From positions 1 through 22,227 of the forward strand of contig DASQOM010000330.1 in the NCBI GenBank assembly GCA_035644495.1: a stretch of DNA of 22,227 nucleotides, given 5' to 3'. This DNA comes from JACQFK01 sp035644495 (GTDB lineage: Bacteria > Planctomycetota > MHYJ01 > JACPRB01). The notes beneath the pieces are model-generated. The model made no database searches. It was not told where the DNA came from and saw only the letters and a program-made list of their open reading frames with translations. The stretch's first letter is position 1; each line of letters opens with the position of its first letter. The translations under genes were made by a program, and so were the position numbers. Positions 1 through 7,940 of the stretch are shown here, one piece after another.

Positions 1-2
1 TC

Positions 3-233
3 TGCCCGCTCGACCCGAAGGCGGCGATCGACGCGATCGAGGCCGGGGTCAAAACCGGCCGGATCGCCGGGTCGACGATCGACCGCGCGGTGACGCGGCT
101 GCTGCTCCGCAAGGAACGCCTGGGTCTCTTCGCGGATCGCCTTGTGAACGTCGCCCAGGTCGAGTCGATCGTCGGATCCGCGGCGCACCAGGCGGCCGCC
201 GCGCGGATGTTCGACGCGACGCGTCCGCAGTAG
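3..233 (+). CDS. Glycoside hydrolase family 3 enzyme, C-terminal fragment (probable beta-N-acetylhexosaminidase type)
   Basis: The gene enters from the left edge, so its start and catalytic barrel are not visible; 76 codons and a TAG stop remain. The visible part contains DPKAAIDAIEAGVKTGRI followed by STIDRAVTRLLLRKERLGLF. This matches the closing segment of the GH3 N-terminal domain, where a helix pair ends in a conserved 'R-I-L-x-x-K-x-x-L-G-L-F' signature, then a helical tail. GH3 enzymes of this kind (for example NagZ) remove terminal beta-linked sugars, commonly N-acetylglucosamine from cell-wall fragments. The protein ends soon after the signature, which suits a single-domain NagZ-like enzyme better than a two-domain beta-glucosidase. 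It is convergent with the next gene, with only three bases between the two stop codons. The family call rests on this short signature alone, and the substrate is inference. Confidence 0.7.
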   Translation, partial: CPLDPKAAIDAIEAGVKTGRIAGSTIDRAVTRLLLRKERLGLFADRLVNVAQVESIVGSAAHQAAAARMFDATRPQ

Positions 234-236
234 AAG

Positions 237-1802
237 TCACTTCGGCAGCGAGGGGGGCGGGACGAGGCGATAGGCCGGGAGTTCGCCGCCCCTCAGGATG
301 TACTTGCAGATCTTCTCGCGGTCGAGCGCCATGCCCAGCGCCCGGCGGACACGGACGTCGTCCAGCGGCTTCGTCTTCGTGTTGAACGCGTAGAAGTACA
401 CCGTGTTATAGGGGTTGACCAGGTGGTCGGGGCGCTGGACGTCGACGATCGCCAGCGGGATGCGGAAGAGCCAGTGGCACTGGCCGGTCTCGTAGTACTT
501 GAAGGCCGTCTCCGCGTTCTCGATCCCGAGGAAGACGAACTTCGCAAGCTTCACGGAAGCGGCGTCGCGGTACTTCGGATTCTTCTCGAACACCTTCCGC
601 TGCTTGATCAGCCACTCCGTCATCCGGTACGGCCCGTTGACGACGGCGTTCTGCGGCTCCATGAACTTCGCCCCGAATTTCTCGACCGTCGCGCGGTGCA
701 CGGGGAAATAGAGGTTCATGCAGAGCAGCTGCAGGAAGTACGGGGTGCGGCGCACGAGCTTCACTTCGAGCGTCCGGTCGTCGACCGCGCGGACGCCCAG
801 TTCCCCGGGCTCCTTCTCCTTTTTCACGATCTCGCGCGCGTTCAGCACCGGGTACATGCGCTGGACGTAGCCCGAGCCGGTCGCCGGCGTCACCACCCGG
901 CGCCACGCGTAGACGAAGTCCCCCGCGGTCACGGGGTCGCCGTTCGACCACGTCGCGGGCCGCAGGTGGAAGGTATACGTCTTCCCGTCCTCGGAGAGGT
1001 CCCAGCGCTCGGCGAGCGCGGGGCGCGGGGCGGCGTCCTGGTCGTCGGGCATGACGAGGCCCTCGAGCAGGTGCATGAGGATCTTGTAGCCGGCGATGTC
1101 GCGGCTGAGGGCGGGGTCGATCGACTGCGGTTCGGCGCCGCCGTTGAAGAGCAGGACGCCGTCGGCGGGCGCGCCGGGCCCTTCGAGCGTGACGCCCTGG
1201 AGCGGATGGATGTCGCGCGAATTGAGGTGCACGCCCTGGACGAAGGGCTTGATCATGTTGTGCGCGACGTAATGGAAGACCGGGAAGATCGGCGCCTCCT
1301 CCATCAGCAGCGTCTCCGCCCGGGCGAGCAGGTCGAAGCGTTTCGCGGCGTCGGCGGTCTCGTTCGACTCCGACACGAGCCGCTCATAGCCCTCGGACGT
1401 CCAGCCGGTGGTGTTCGAGCGGCTGTCCTCGGTGAACAGCTCGAGGAAGGCGAGCGGATCGGAGAACTCGCCGTTGTAGCCCTGGCGCGCGATCTGGAAG
1501 TCGCCGCGCTGGACGGCGCCCATCATCAGGGGGAACTCCATGTTGCGGAGCTCGACGCCGACGCCGAGGTTGACGCGCCACATCTCCTGGATCGCCGACG
1601 CGATCTGCTTGTGGTACTCGTCGGTGTTATAGAGCAGCTCCAGTTTGGGGAAGCCCTTGCCGTCGGGGAAGCCCGCGGCGGCGAGCAGCTGCCTGGCCTG
1701 CGCGACCTTGGGGTCGGCCGCCGCCGTCGCGGGCGGATCGGACCTGCCGCAGCCCGCGAGCGCGAGGGCGATCAGGACGGCGAGCCTACCTCTGCTGCAC
1801 AT
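237..1802 (-). CDS. Circularly permuted OppA-like peptide-binding lipoprotein (SBP family 5)
   Basis: Extracytoplasmic substrate-binding lipoprotein of an oligopeptide-type ABC importer, 521 residues. The chosen start gives MCSRGRLAVLIALALAGC, a compact signal peptide with lipobox LAGC (Cys18); in-frame ATGs at 1811 and 1835 are alternatives. All of them overlap the 3' end of the oppC-like gene. The domain order is abnormal. Residues 30-209 match the C-terminal third of the other binding protein in this operon (shared GKGFPK, LLYNT/ILYNT, AIQEMWR, DIHP/DTHP). Residues 215-521 match its N-terminal two thirds (EPQSIDPAL, YTFHLRP, WSNGDPVTA, NGPYRM, VRRALGMALDREKI) and stop at VPPPSLPK, where the neighbour continues with GLPGYEP. 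Together the two parts make up a nearly complete OppA fold in swapped order, with the junction inside GPGAPADGVLLF. The frame is open and uninterrupted, so this does not look like a pseudogene. Assembly rearrangement cannot be excluded from sequence alone. Confidence 0.88.
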   Translation of the reverse strand: MCSRGRLAVLIALALAGCGRSDPPATAAADPKVAQARQLLAAAGFPDGKGFPKLELLYNTDEYHKQIASAIQEMWRVNLGVGVELRNMEFPLMMGAVQRGDFQIARQGYNGEFSDPLAFLELFTEDSRSNTTGWTSEGYERLVSESNETADAAKRFDLLARAETLLMEEAPIFPVFHYVAHNMIKPFVQGVHLNSRDIHPLQGVTLEGPGAPADGVLLFNGGAEPQSIDPALSRDIAGYKILMHLLEGLVMPDDQDAAPRPALAERWDLSEDGKTYTFHLRPATWSNGDPVTAGDFVYAWRRVVTPATGSGYVQRMYPVLNAREIVKKEKEPGELGVRAVDDRTLEVKLVRRTPYFLQLLCMNLYFPVHRATVEKFGAKFMEPQNAVVNGPYRMTEWLIKQRKVFEKNPKYRDAASVKLAKFVFLGIENAETAFKYYETGQCHWLFRIPLAIVDVQRPDHLVNPYNTVYFYAFNTKTKPLDDVRVRRALGMALDREKICKYILRGGELPAYRLVPPPSLPK

Positions 1803-2655
1803 CGAAGGCATCCCGCAGGCCGTCGCCGACGGCATTGAGACAGAACAGGGTCAGGGCGAGCAGCGCGCCGGGAAAGACGACGAGCCACCAGTACACGCGG
1901 ATGGGATTGAGCGCGCCCGCGCCGTCGCTGATCAGCAGTCCCCACGACGTCGCCGGCTCGCTGATCCCCAGCCCGAGGAAGGAAAGGAAGGCCTCCTGGA
2001 GCATTACCGTCGGGACGGTCAGGGTCGAGTAGACGATCACCGGCCCGAGGATGTTGGGAATCATATGGCGCGCGATGATCGCGGGCGTCGCGACGCCCAG
2101 GCCGCGCGCCGCCTCGACGAACTCCTTCTCCTTCAGCCCGAGCACCTGGCCGCGGACGATGCGCGACATCGTCATCCAGCTGAAGCAGCCGAGCACCATG
2201 AACACGACGAGGAAATTCCGGCCGAGGATCGACATGACGATGATGACCAGAAACATGTGCGGGAGCCCGTAGAGGATGTCGACGAAGCGCATCATCGCGG
2301 AGTCGATCTTGCCGCCGAGAAAGCCGGACGTGGCCCCGTACGCGACGCCGATGACGAGGCTGACGACGGTGGCGAGCAATCCCACGGCGAAGGAGATCTG
2401 GCCGCCATAGAAGGAGCGGACCATCAGGTCGCGGCCGTTGGGGTCGGTGCCGAACCAGTAGGTCGCGTCGGGCGCCCTTTTCTGGAATTCCAGCTTCTGG
2501 ACGCGGTAGTCGTGGGGCGACAGGAGGGGCACGAGCGGCGTGGAAAGGCCGACGGCCAGAACCAGCCAGAAGGCCGCCATGGCGCGGCGGTTCTTCGCGA
2601 AGCGCCGGATCGCGAGTTGCGTGGGGCTGCGGCCTTCGATCGCGAGCGCGCTCAT
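1786..2655 (-). CDS. oppC: Oligopeptide/dipeptide ABC transporter permease, OppC/DppC type
   Basis: Inner-membrane permease subunit of a peptide importer, 289 residues, close to the family norm. The N-terminus has a short cytoplasmic stretch, a first membrane helix (about residues 27-46), and the OppC_N-type periplasmic motif HDYR...YWFGTDPNGRD that distinguishes OppC from OppB. Further helices follow, with the BPD_transp_1 EAA loop EFVEAARGLGVATPAIIARH (about residues 180-199), which docks on the ATPase partner. Its ATG overlaps the oppB-like stop by four bases (ATGA), indicating translational coupling. Its 3' end overlaps the start of the permuted binding-protein gene. No ATPase gene (OppD/OppF) lies on either side in this window, so energising subunits must be encoded elsewhere. 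Subunit type is secure; the transported substrate is not. Confidence 0.93.
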   Translation of the reverse strand: MSALAIEGRSPTQLAIRRFAKNRRAMAAFWLVLAVGLSTPLVPLLSPHDYRVQKLEFQKRAPDATYWFGTDPNGRDLMVRSFYGGQISFAVGLLATVVSLVIGVAYGATSGFLGGKIDSAMMRFVDILYGLPHMFLVIIVMSILGRNFLVVFMVLGCFSWMTMSRIVRGQVLGLKEKEFVEAARGLGVATPAIIARHMIPNILGPVIVYSTLTVPTVMLQEAFLSFLGLGISEPATSWGLLISDGAGALNPIRVYWWLVVFPGALLALTLFCLNAVGDGLRDAFDVQQR

Positions 2656-3587
2656 GCGAGCCTCACCCGCGGATCGAGCAGCGAGTAGCCGATGTCGACC
2701 GCGATGTTGAACAGGATCACCAGGCAGCTGTAGATCAGCACCGCGCCCATGACCATGGCGTCGTCGCGGGCGAGGGCGGCATCGACGAAATGCTGTCCCA
2801 TGCCGGGGAGATTGAAGATCTTCTCGACGACGACGGAGCCGGTGAAGATGTACGCCGCCATCGGGCCCGCGTAGGACAGCACGGGCGTGATGCCGTTCTT
2901 CAGCGCGTGCTTGAGGAAGACCGATCGCTCGTCGACGCCCTTGGCCCGCGCGGTGCGGATGTAGTCCTTATGGAGCACGTCGAGCATCCCGGCGCGGGTG
3001 AGCCGCGAGACGTAGGCCACGTGGACGGCCCCCAGCGTCACGGCGGGGAGGATCAGCTTGAGCAGCTCCTCGCCGCTGAAGTCCTCCGGCCAGCCCGCGA
3101 CGGGGAGCCAGTGCAGGGAGAGCGCGAACGCCATGACGAGCACCGGCCCGAGCAGGAAATTGGGCACGCAGATGCCGAAGAGGGCCGCGCTCGAGGAGAG
3201 GTAGTCGGGGAGCCGGTTCTGCTTCGCGGCGGCCAGGATGCCGATGGGGACCCCCATCAGCAGCGAGAAGCAGAATCCCAGGAGCCCCAGCTGCAGCGAG
3301 GTTCCGAAGGAGGGAAAGAGCAGCTCGTCGACGCGCTTGCCGAGGTACTTCGTCGACAGTCCCAGGTCGCCGCTGAGGTAGCCCTTCATCCGGAGCAGGT
3401 ACTGGACCGGGAGGGGTTTGTCCATGTTGTAGGCGCGCTCGAGGTTTCGGAGCACCTCGGGGGGGAGCTTGCGCTCGCCGGTGAACGGGCTGCCGGGGGC
3501 GAACCGGATGATGAAGAAGCAGAGCGTCGCAATGACGAAGAGGGTGAGCACGCCGCCGGAGATCCGCTTGAGGATGAACTGGATCAT
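2652..3587 (-). CDS. oppB: Oligopeptide/dipeptide ABC transporter permease, OppB/DppB type
   Basis: Inner-membrane permease partner of the oppC-like subunit, 311 residues. It begins MIQFILKRISGGVLTLFVIA, the usual OppB opening in which the first helix starts almost immediately. The periplasmic stretch with RFAPGSPFTGER and MDKPLPVQYL follows, as in OppB. The EAA loop is DYIRTARAKGVDERSVFLKH (about residues 207-226), and the C-terminus has the typical DIGYSLLDPRVRLA. The start is set by the four-base ATGA overlap with the upstream binding-protein stop. The open frame extends much further upstream on this strand, but that part is the antiphase shadow of the binding-protein gene. The chain of four-base overlaps (binding protein, oppB, oppC) indicates a single polycistronic unit. 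Confidence 0.94.
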   Translation of the reverse strand: MIQFILKRISGGVLTLFVIATLCFFIIRFAPGSPFTGERKLPPEVLRNLERAYNMDKPLPVQYLLRMKGYLSGDLGLSTKYLGKRVDELLFPSFGTSLQLGLLGFCFSLLMGVPIGILAAAKQNRLPDYLSSSAALFGICVPNFLLGPVLVMAFALSLHWLPVAGWPEDFSGEELLKLILPAVTLGAVHVAYVSRLTRAGMLDVLHKDYIRTARAKGVDERSVFLKHALKNGITPVLSYAGPMAAYIFTGSVVVEKIFNLPGMGQHFVDAALARDDAMVMGAVLIYSCLVILFNIAVDIGYSLLDPRVRLA

Positions 3588-5356
3588 TTGCCCGGCTTCT
3601 CCGCCAGGCGGATCCGGTTGTAGGGGTGGGTATCGCGGACGTTGTCGTAGATGCCTGTGACCTCGGGCTTCCACATGTTCTTCGTGATGTAGAAGTACAT
3701 CGGGACGATCGGCAGCTCGTCCATCAGGACCGCCTCGGCGCCGTGAAGCAGCTTCATCCGCTTTGCGGGATCCGTCTCCTTCGCCGCTCCGGCCACCAGA
3801 CGGTCGTACTCCGCGTTCGCGAAGCCCGTGTTGTTGTTCCCGTTCGCGGACGTGAACATGTCGAGGAACGTATTGGGGTCGTTGTAGTCGGCGATCCAGG
3901 CGCGGCGGATCACGTCGAACTCCATCCGCGACTGCATGTCGAGGTAGATCTTCCACTCGACGTTCCGCAGCTCCGACTCGATGTGCAGGTTCTGGCGCCA
4001 CATCTCCTGGATGGCGGCGGCGATCTTCTTGTGGACGTCCTGCGTGTTGTAGAGGATCTCGATCTTCGGGAAGCCCTTGCCGCCGGGGTAGCCGGCGTCG
4101 GCCAGCAGCTTGCTCGCGGCTTCGGGATCGAACGGGTTGGTCTTCGCGGGCTCGTAGCCGGGCAGCCCGGGCGGCACGAGCGACTCGGCCGGGATCTCCC
4201 CCGCGCGCGTGATGAACTTGACGATCTTCTGGCGGTCGATGGCCCGCGCCAGCGCCTGCCGTACCCTCTTGTCCTTCGTGACGCCCTTGTTCAGGTTGAA
4301 GCCGTAGAAGTACGTCGTCAGGAACGGCCCTGTGTGGTAGTCCGGCCGGTTCAGCAGCTCCTCGATGTAGTCGCGCGGAACCTCGGTGAGCCAGTGGATG
4401 CGCCCCTTCTCGTAGAGGTTGAAGGCCGTCGACGCGTTCTCGACCGGCAGGAATTTCAGCTTCAGGTCGGCGACGTTGGCCGCGTCCCAGTAGTTCGGGT
4501 TCCGATCCAGGAGGATATGGTCCTTCACCTTCCACGTCTTCATGCGGAAGGGTCCGTTGCCGACCAGGTGCTCGGGCCGCGTCCAGTCCTTGCCGTGGGT
4601 CTCGACGGTCTTCCGGTGCACCGGGAAGTACGTGAAGAACGCCGCGAGGTCCAGGAAGTAGGCGGTCGGCGCTTCGAGCGTGACGACCAGCGTGCGGTCG
4701 TCCTTTGCCTTGACGCCGACCTGCCCGAGGGTGACGTCGGGCCGCTTCATGCACTCCGAAAAAGCGTTGTTGAGCTCCGTCGAGACGGCTTGGTCCTTCT
4801 CGGCCGCGATCAGCGCCTTGAGGGGATCGGCGTGGCGGCGCTGCACGAGCTTGACGAGGGACTTCGCGTCCTCGAGCCGCTTTTCCGGCTTCGTCCCCGC
4901 CCAGCCCTGGATCGTGCCGTCGGCCGCGGCGCCGTCGAAGTACGCCATCCCGTTCTTCAGGTAGCGGGAGACCTGCTCCACGTACTCGGAGCCGAGCGCG
5001 GGATCCAGCACCCGCTTCCACGACCACTCGAAGTCCGCGGCGGTGACCGGGTCGCCGTTGGACCATTTCGCCGGGCGCAGGTGGAACGTATAGACGGTGC
5101 CGTCGCCGCCCAGCTCCCACGACTCGGCCACTCCGGGCTTCACGCTGAGGTCCTTCGGATCGTAGACGGTCAGCCCTTCATACAGGGCGATCGTGATGTG
5201 GTACTCGGGCTGCCCCTTCTCGAGGGCGGGGTCGAGCGTCTGGGGTTCGGTGCTGTTGTTGACGATGAGGGTGTTGGGGTCTTCGGCCGCGCCCCCGCAG
5301 GCGGCGACGCCGGCCAGGACGATCGAGAGCAGGAGTCTCGGGACGCCCTTCAGCAT
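3584..5356 (-). CDS. oppA: OppA-like peptide-binding lipoprotein, canonical domain order
   Basis: First gene of the importer unit: periplasmic or cell-surface peptide-binding lipoprotein, 590 residues, SBP_bac_5 family. The signal peptide MLKGVPRLLLSIVLAGVAAC ends in a lipobox with Cys20. Canonical order follows: TEPQTLDPAL (about 36-45), YTFHLRP and WSNGDPVTA (89-106), VGNGPFRM, VRQALARAIDRQKI, VPPGLPGYEP, GKGFPKIEILYNT, AIQEMWRQNL, then the C-terminal DTHPYNRIRLAEK. It is longer than E. coli OppA, mainly because of an extra charged segment at about residues 140-210 (contains KPEKRLEDAKSL and RRHADPLKALIAAEKD) where the relative downstream has only a short loop. It overlaps the oppB-like ATG by four bases. 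A promoter-like pair lies just upstream, within the 43-base gap after fabI. Ligand specificity cannot be read from the sequence. Confidence 0.92.
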   Translation of the reverse strand: MLKGVPRLLLSIVLAGVAACGGAAEDPNTLIVNNSTEPQTLDPALEKGQPEYHITIALYEGLTVYDPKDLSVKPGVAESWELGGDGTVYTFHLRPAKWSNGDPVTAADFEWSWKRVLDPALGSEYVEQVSRYLKNGMAYFDGAAADGTIQGWAGTKPEKRLEDAKSLVKLVQRRHADPLKALIAAEKDQAVSTELNNAFSECMKRPDVTLGQVGVKAKDDRTLVVTLEAPTAYFLDLAAFFTYFPVHRKTVETHGKDWTRPEHLVGNGPFRMKTWKVKDHILLDRNPNYWDAANVADLKLKFLPVENASTAFNLYEKGRIHWLTEVPRDYIEELLNRPDYHTGPFLTTYFYGFNLNKGVTKDKRVRQALARAIDRQKIVKFITRAGEIPAESLVPPGLPGYEPAKTNPFDPEAASKLLADAGYPGGKGFPKIEILYNTQDVHKKIAAAIQEMWRQNLHIESELRNVEWKIYLDMQSRMEFDVIRRAWIADYNDPNTFLDMFTSANGNNNTGFANAEYDRLVAGAAKETDPAKRMKLLHGAEAVLMDELPIVPMYFYITKNMWKPEVTGIYDNVRDTHPYNRIRLAEKPGK

Positions 5357-5362
5357 TCGCCT

Positions 5363-5392
5363 ATCTTAGGTCCGTGCCGCCGATCGAGTCAA
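5363..5392 (-). promoter_or_regulatory. Candidate promoter for the peptide-transporter operon
   Basis: On the minus strand TTGACT (5392-5387), an 18-base spacer and TAAGAT (5368-5363) resemble a sigma-70 -35/-10 pair. The -10-like hexamer ends six bases before the ATG, so transcription would begin at or next to the start codon, giving a leaderless mRNA. AGG in the same stretch could instead act as a weak ribosome-binding site. The operon could also be read through from fabI, whose stop is 43 bases upstream. Confidence 0.4.
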
Positions 5393-5399
5393 CGAGCCG

Positions 5400-6191
5400 C
5401 TACGACTTGGGCTGATCGAGGCTCGGCATGCCCATGATGTTGAAGCCGGCGTCGACATAGATCACCTCGCCGGTGACGGCCGAGCCGAGGTCGGAGCAGA
5501 GCGACAGGGCGGTGTTGCCCACGTCCTCCGTCGTGACGAGCCGGTTGAGCGGCGAGTTCTTCTCGCAGTAGTCGAGCATCGAGCGGAAGCCGCCGACGCC
5601 CGCCGCGGCCAGCGTCTTGATCGGGCCGGCGGAGATCCCATTGACGCGGATCTTCTGCCTGCCGAGGTCGTAGGCGAGATAGCGGACGCTGGCCTCGAGC
5701 GCCGCCTTAGCGACGCCCATCACGTTGTAGTGGGGGATGACCTTCTCGGCGCCGTAGTACGTCAGCGTGAGGATGCTGCCGCCGTTGGGCATGAGTCCGC
5801 GGGCCCGGTTGGCCAGGGCGACCAGGCTGTAGGCGCTCACCTCGAGGGCCGTGCGGAAGCCGTCTCGGCTCGTCGTCACGTACTGGTTCTCGAGGTCTTC
5901 CTTCCTGGCGAACGCGATGGCGTGGACGAGGACGTCGATCGACCCGAACTTCTCCTTGGCGCGGGCGAAGAGGGCGTCGAGCTGGTCGTCCTTGCCGACG
6001 TCGCAGGGTTCGATGAAGTCGCAGCCGACCTGGCCGGCGAGGGGGGTGACGCGGTCTTTCAGGGCTTCGCCGGCGTAGCTGAGTCCGATGGCCGCGCCCT
6101 CCTTATGGAAGGCCCTGGTGATGCCCCAGGCGATCGAGCGTTCGTTGGCGACGCCGAAGATCAGGGCTTTCTTGCCGCTCATCAGACCCAT
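5400..6191 (-). CDS. fabI: Enoyl-[acyl-carrier-protein] reductase (NADH), FabI
   Basis: Cytoplasmic enzyme that reduces trans-2-enoyl-ACP in the last step of each fatty-acid elongation cycle. At 263 residues it is the normal FabI length. The nucleotide-binding opening is FGVANERSIAWGI (12-24), the FabI version of the short-chain dehydrogenase glycine motif. IDVLVHAIAFA (85-95) is characteristic. The catalytic pattern is intact: Tyr146, Tyr155 and Lys162 in YYGAEKVIPHYNVMGVAK, matching the Y-x6-K spacing. ISAGPIKTLAAAG (about 186-198) is the substrate-loop region typical of FabI. The start is supported by AAAGGA eight bases upstream and by an AT-rich promoter-like region ahead of it. It is followed after 43 bases by the peptide-transporter genes on the same strand, with no functional link apparent. 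Confidence in identity is very high. Confidence 0.97.
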   Translation of the reverse strand: MGLMSGKKALIFGVANERSIAWGITRAFHKEGAAIGLSYAGEALKDRVTPLAGQVGCDFIEPCDVGKDDQLDALFARAKEKFGSIDVLVHAIAFARKEDLENQYVTTSRDGFRTALEVSAYSLVALANRARGLMPNGGSILTLTYYGAEKVIPHYNVMGVAKAALEASVRYLAYDLGRQKIRVNGISAGPIKTLAAAGVGGFRSMLDYCEKNSPLNRLVTTEDVGNTALSLCSDLGSAVTGEVIYVDAGFNIMGMPSLDQPKS

Positions 6192-6222
6192 GGACCGGTC
6201 CTTTCGTGCTTGGTTCCGGGGG

Positions 6223-6252
6223 ACTATATATGTAGGAGCGCGCGGGTGACAA
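6223..6252 (-). promoter_or_regulatory. Candidate fabI promoter
   Basis: On the minus strand TTGTCA (6252-6247) is followed after 16 bases by TATATA (6230-6225), or after 18 bases by the overlapping TATAGT (6228-6223). These are close to sigma-70 consensus in an otherwise very GC-rich background. Transcription would start about 25 bases ahead of the fabI ATG, leaving room for the AAAGGA ribosome-binding site. Confidence 0.55.
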
Positions 6253-6255
6253 GCC

Positions 6256-6816
<561 letters not shown>

Positions 6817-6820
6817 GGGA

Positions 6821-7849
6821 TCACTTCTTCTTCCGGCGCTCGATGTCCTGCCGGAGCTTCTGGAGCGAGGTCCAGGTGCCCGAGTTGCGGAACTGCTGAG
6901 GGAAGGTGTCGATCTTGCGGATCGCGTCGTCGAAGCGTCGCTCGTCGGCCAGCGCCAGGGCCGCCTCGCGGATGTCCGCGGCATAAGGCTCCGCCAGCTT
7001 CTCGTAGCGCTGGTTGTAGTCGTTCTGGAGGGCGCGGATTTCGGCGACGCGCGGCGATCCGGAGCGGGCGCCGGTCTCGATGGCCAGCTGGAACTTGGGC
7101 TGCAGCTCGGAGTACCGCTTGAACTCCGGGTCCGTGGCCGCGGCGCCCTTCAGTTCGTCGATGAGCGGCGACAGCTCGCGGGAGGAGGCTTCCAGGTCCC
7201 TCTCGCGCAGCACCCGCGTCCGGAGCTCCTCCAGCTTCTTCTCGAACAGGGTTCCGCGGCAGATCGGCCGGGCCTTGTCGGCCGCGGCGAGGACGAGGTC
7301 CCAGGAGACGCCGTCGCGCTTTGCGAGCTCCTCGGCCCGGGTATAAGCCTCGCGGGCCTGCGCCTCGGAGTTCACCGGCGGGTTTGTCGCGGGACCGGTG
7401 ACCGGGGCCACGGGCGTCTTCGTTCCGAACTCCGGCGCCGGCGTGCCCCGGGAGGCGAGGAGGACGCCGCCGACGGCCAGGATGACGACGAGACCTGCGG
7501 CGGACAGGATCAGCGGCATCCGCGATGTCGCGGCCGGAGGCGCAGGTGCCGCGGCCGCACGCCGGACGGCGGATTTATGGGGCAGTTTCCCGGAGGATTT
7601 CGCCGGAGCGGGGGCGGCGGGTCGGGCGGTCTGCGTCGGGACGGCCGGCGGGCTCCTCCGGGCGGGCGCCGCGACGGGCGCGGGGCCGGGAGTTCCGGAA
7701 AGGTCGTCCAGAGAGACCCCGCTGATCGCCTCGCTCTTGCAGTCGGGGCAGTAGCGTTTCCCCATCAGGGTCACGGCGCGGCCCGTTTCCAGGTCGGCGT
7801 CCTGGATGGGGCTGCCGCAGGCATCGCAGGGGAGAACGGGAGAAGACAT
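6821..7849 (-). CDS. Zinc-ribbon, single-pass membrane protein of unknown function
   Basis: A 342-residue protein not assignable to a named family. The N-terminus carries a treble-clef or zinc-ribbon pattern, Cys8-x2-Cys11 and Cys34-x2-Cys37 (PCDACG ... YCPDC). A long Pro/Ala/Lys-rich linker follows (about 53-108), then one hydrophobic helix (111-132, MPLILSAAGLVVILAVGGVL), a second Pro/Thr-rich spacer, and a helical, charged C-terminal domain (about 160-342). The predicted topology is zinc finger in the cytoplasm and helical domain outside. This architecture recurs in bacteria with many membrane-tethered scaffold or sensor proteins, but no function follows from it. It is transcribed divergently from the pilus-like genes and is coupled to the TrpG/PabA gene with a four-base gap. 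A TTGACC/TAGAAT promoter-like pair lies upstream. Confidence 0.8.
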   Translation of the reverse strand: MSSPVLPCDACGSPIQDADLETGRAVTLMGKRYCPDCKSEAISGVSLDDLSGTPGPAPVAAPARRSPPAVPTQTARPAAPAPAKSSGKLPHKSAVRRAAAAPAPPAATSRMPLILSAAGLVVILAVGGVLLASRGTPAPEFGTKTPVAPVTGPATNPPVNSEAQAREAYTRAEELAKRDGVSWDLVLAAADKARPICRGTLFEKKLEELRTRVLRERDLEASSRELSPLIDELKGAAATDPEFKRYSELQPKFQLAIETGARSGSPRVAEIRALQNDYNQRYEKLAEPYAADIREAALALADERRFDDAIRKIDTFPQQFRNSGTWTSLQKLRQDIERRKKK

Positions 7850-7888
7850 AAGGCCATCCGGTTGAAGGCGATCGGAAACGCGGCCGCG

Positions 7889-7918
7889 ATTCTAACAGGG
7901 GCCTCAAAACCCGGTCAA
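7889..7918 (-). promoter_or_regulatory. Candidate promoter for the zinc-ribbon / amidotransferase pair
   Basis: On the minus strand TTGACC (7918-7913), an 18-base spacer and TAGAAT (7894-7889) each match five of six sigma-70 consensus positions. They lie 40 bases upstream of the zinc-ribbon ATG, back to back with the stronger promoter reading the other way. Confidence 0.5.
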
Positions 7919-7923
7919 ATCTC

Positions 7924-7938
7924 TTTTTCCGGGAAAAA
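7924..7938. promoter_or_regulatory. 15-base inverted repeat between divergent promoters (possible operator)
   Basis: TTTTTCC, one central G, then GGAAAAA: a perfect seven-base dyad two bases upstream of the plus-strand -35 box and five bases from the minus-strand -35 box. Its position suits a regulator acting on both promoters. The A/T tracts could alternatively act as UP-element-like sequence or DNA curvature. Confidence 0.35.
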
Positions 7939-7940
7939 AA

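Noticed and set aside
237..1835. The odd binding protein as two broken genes or a frameshifted pseudogene
   Set aside because: One uninterrupted frame covers signal peptide, both segments and the linker, the motifs of both parts are intact, and the two parts together make one near-complete protein rather than overlapping fragments.
423..1838. Long plus-strand open frame opposite the permuted binding protein
   Set aside because: It is the antisense shadow of a GC-rich gene: composition is Arg/Val/Asp/Glu/His-rich with no recognisable domain, while the minus strand carries clear SBP motifs.
2652..5120. Long minus-strand frame extending the OppB-like permease upstream
   Set aside because: The upstream part is Arg/Gly/Pro-rich shadow of the OppA-like gene in another frame; the true OppB start is the ATG in the ATGA overlap at 3587.
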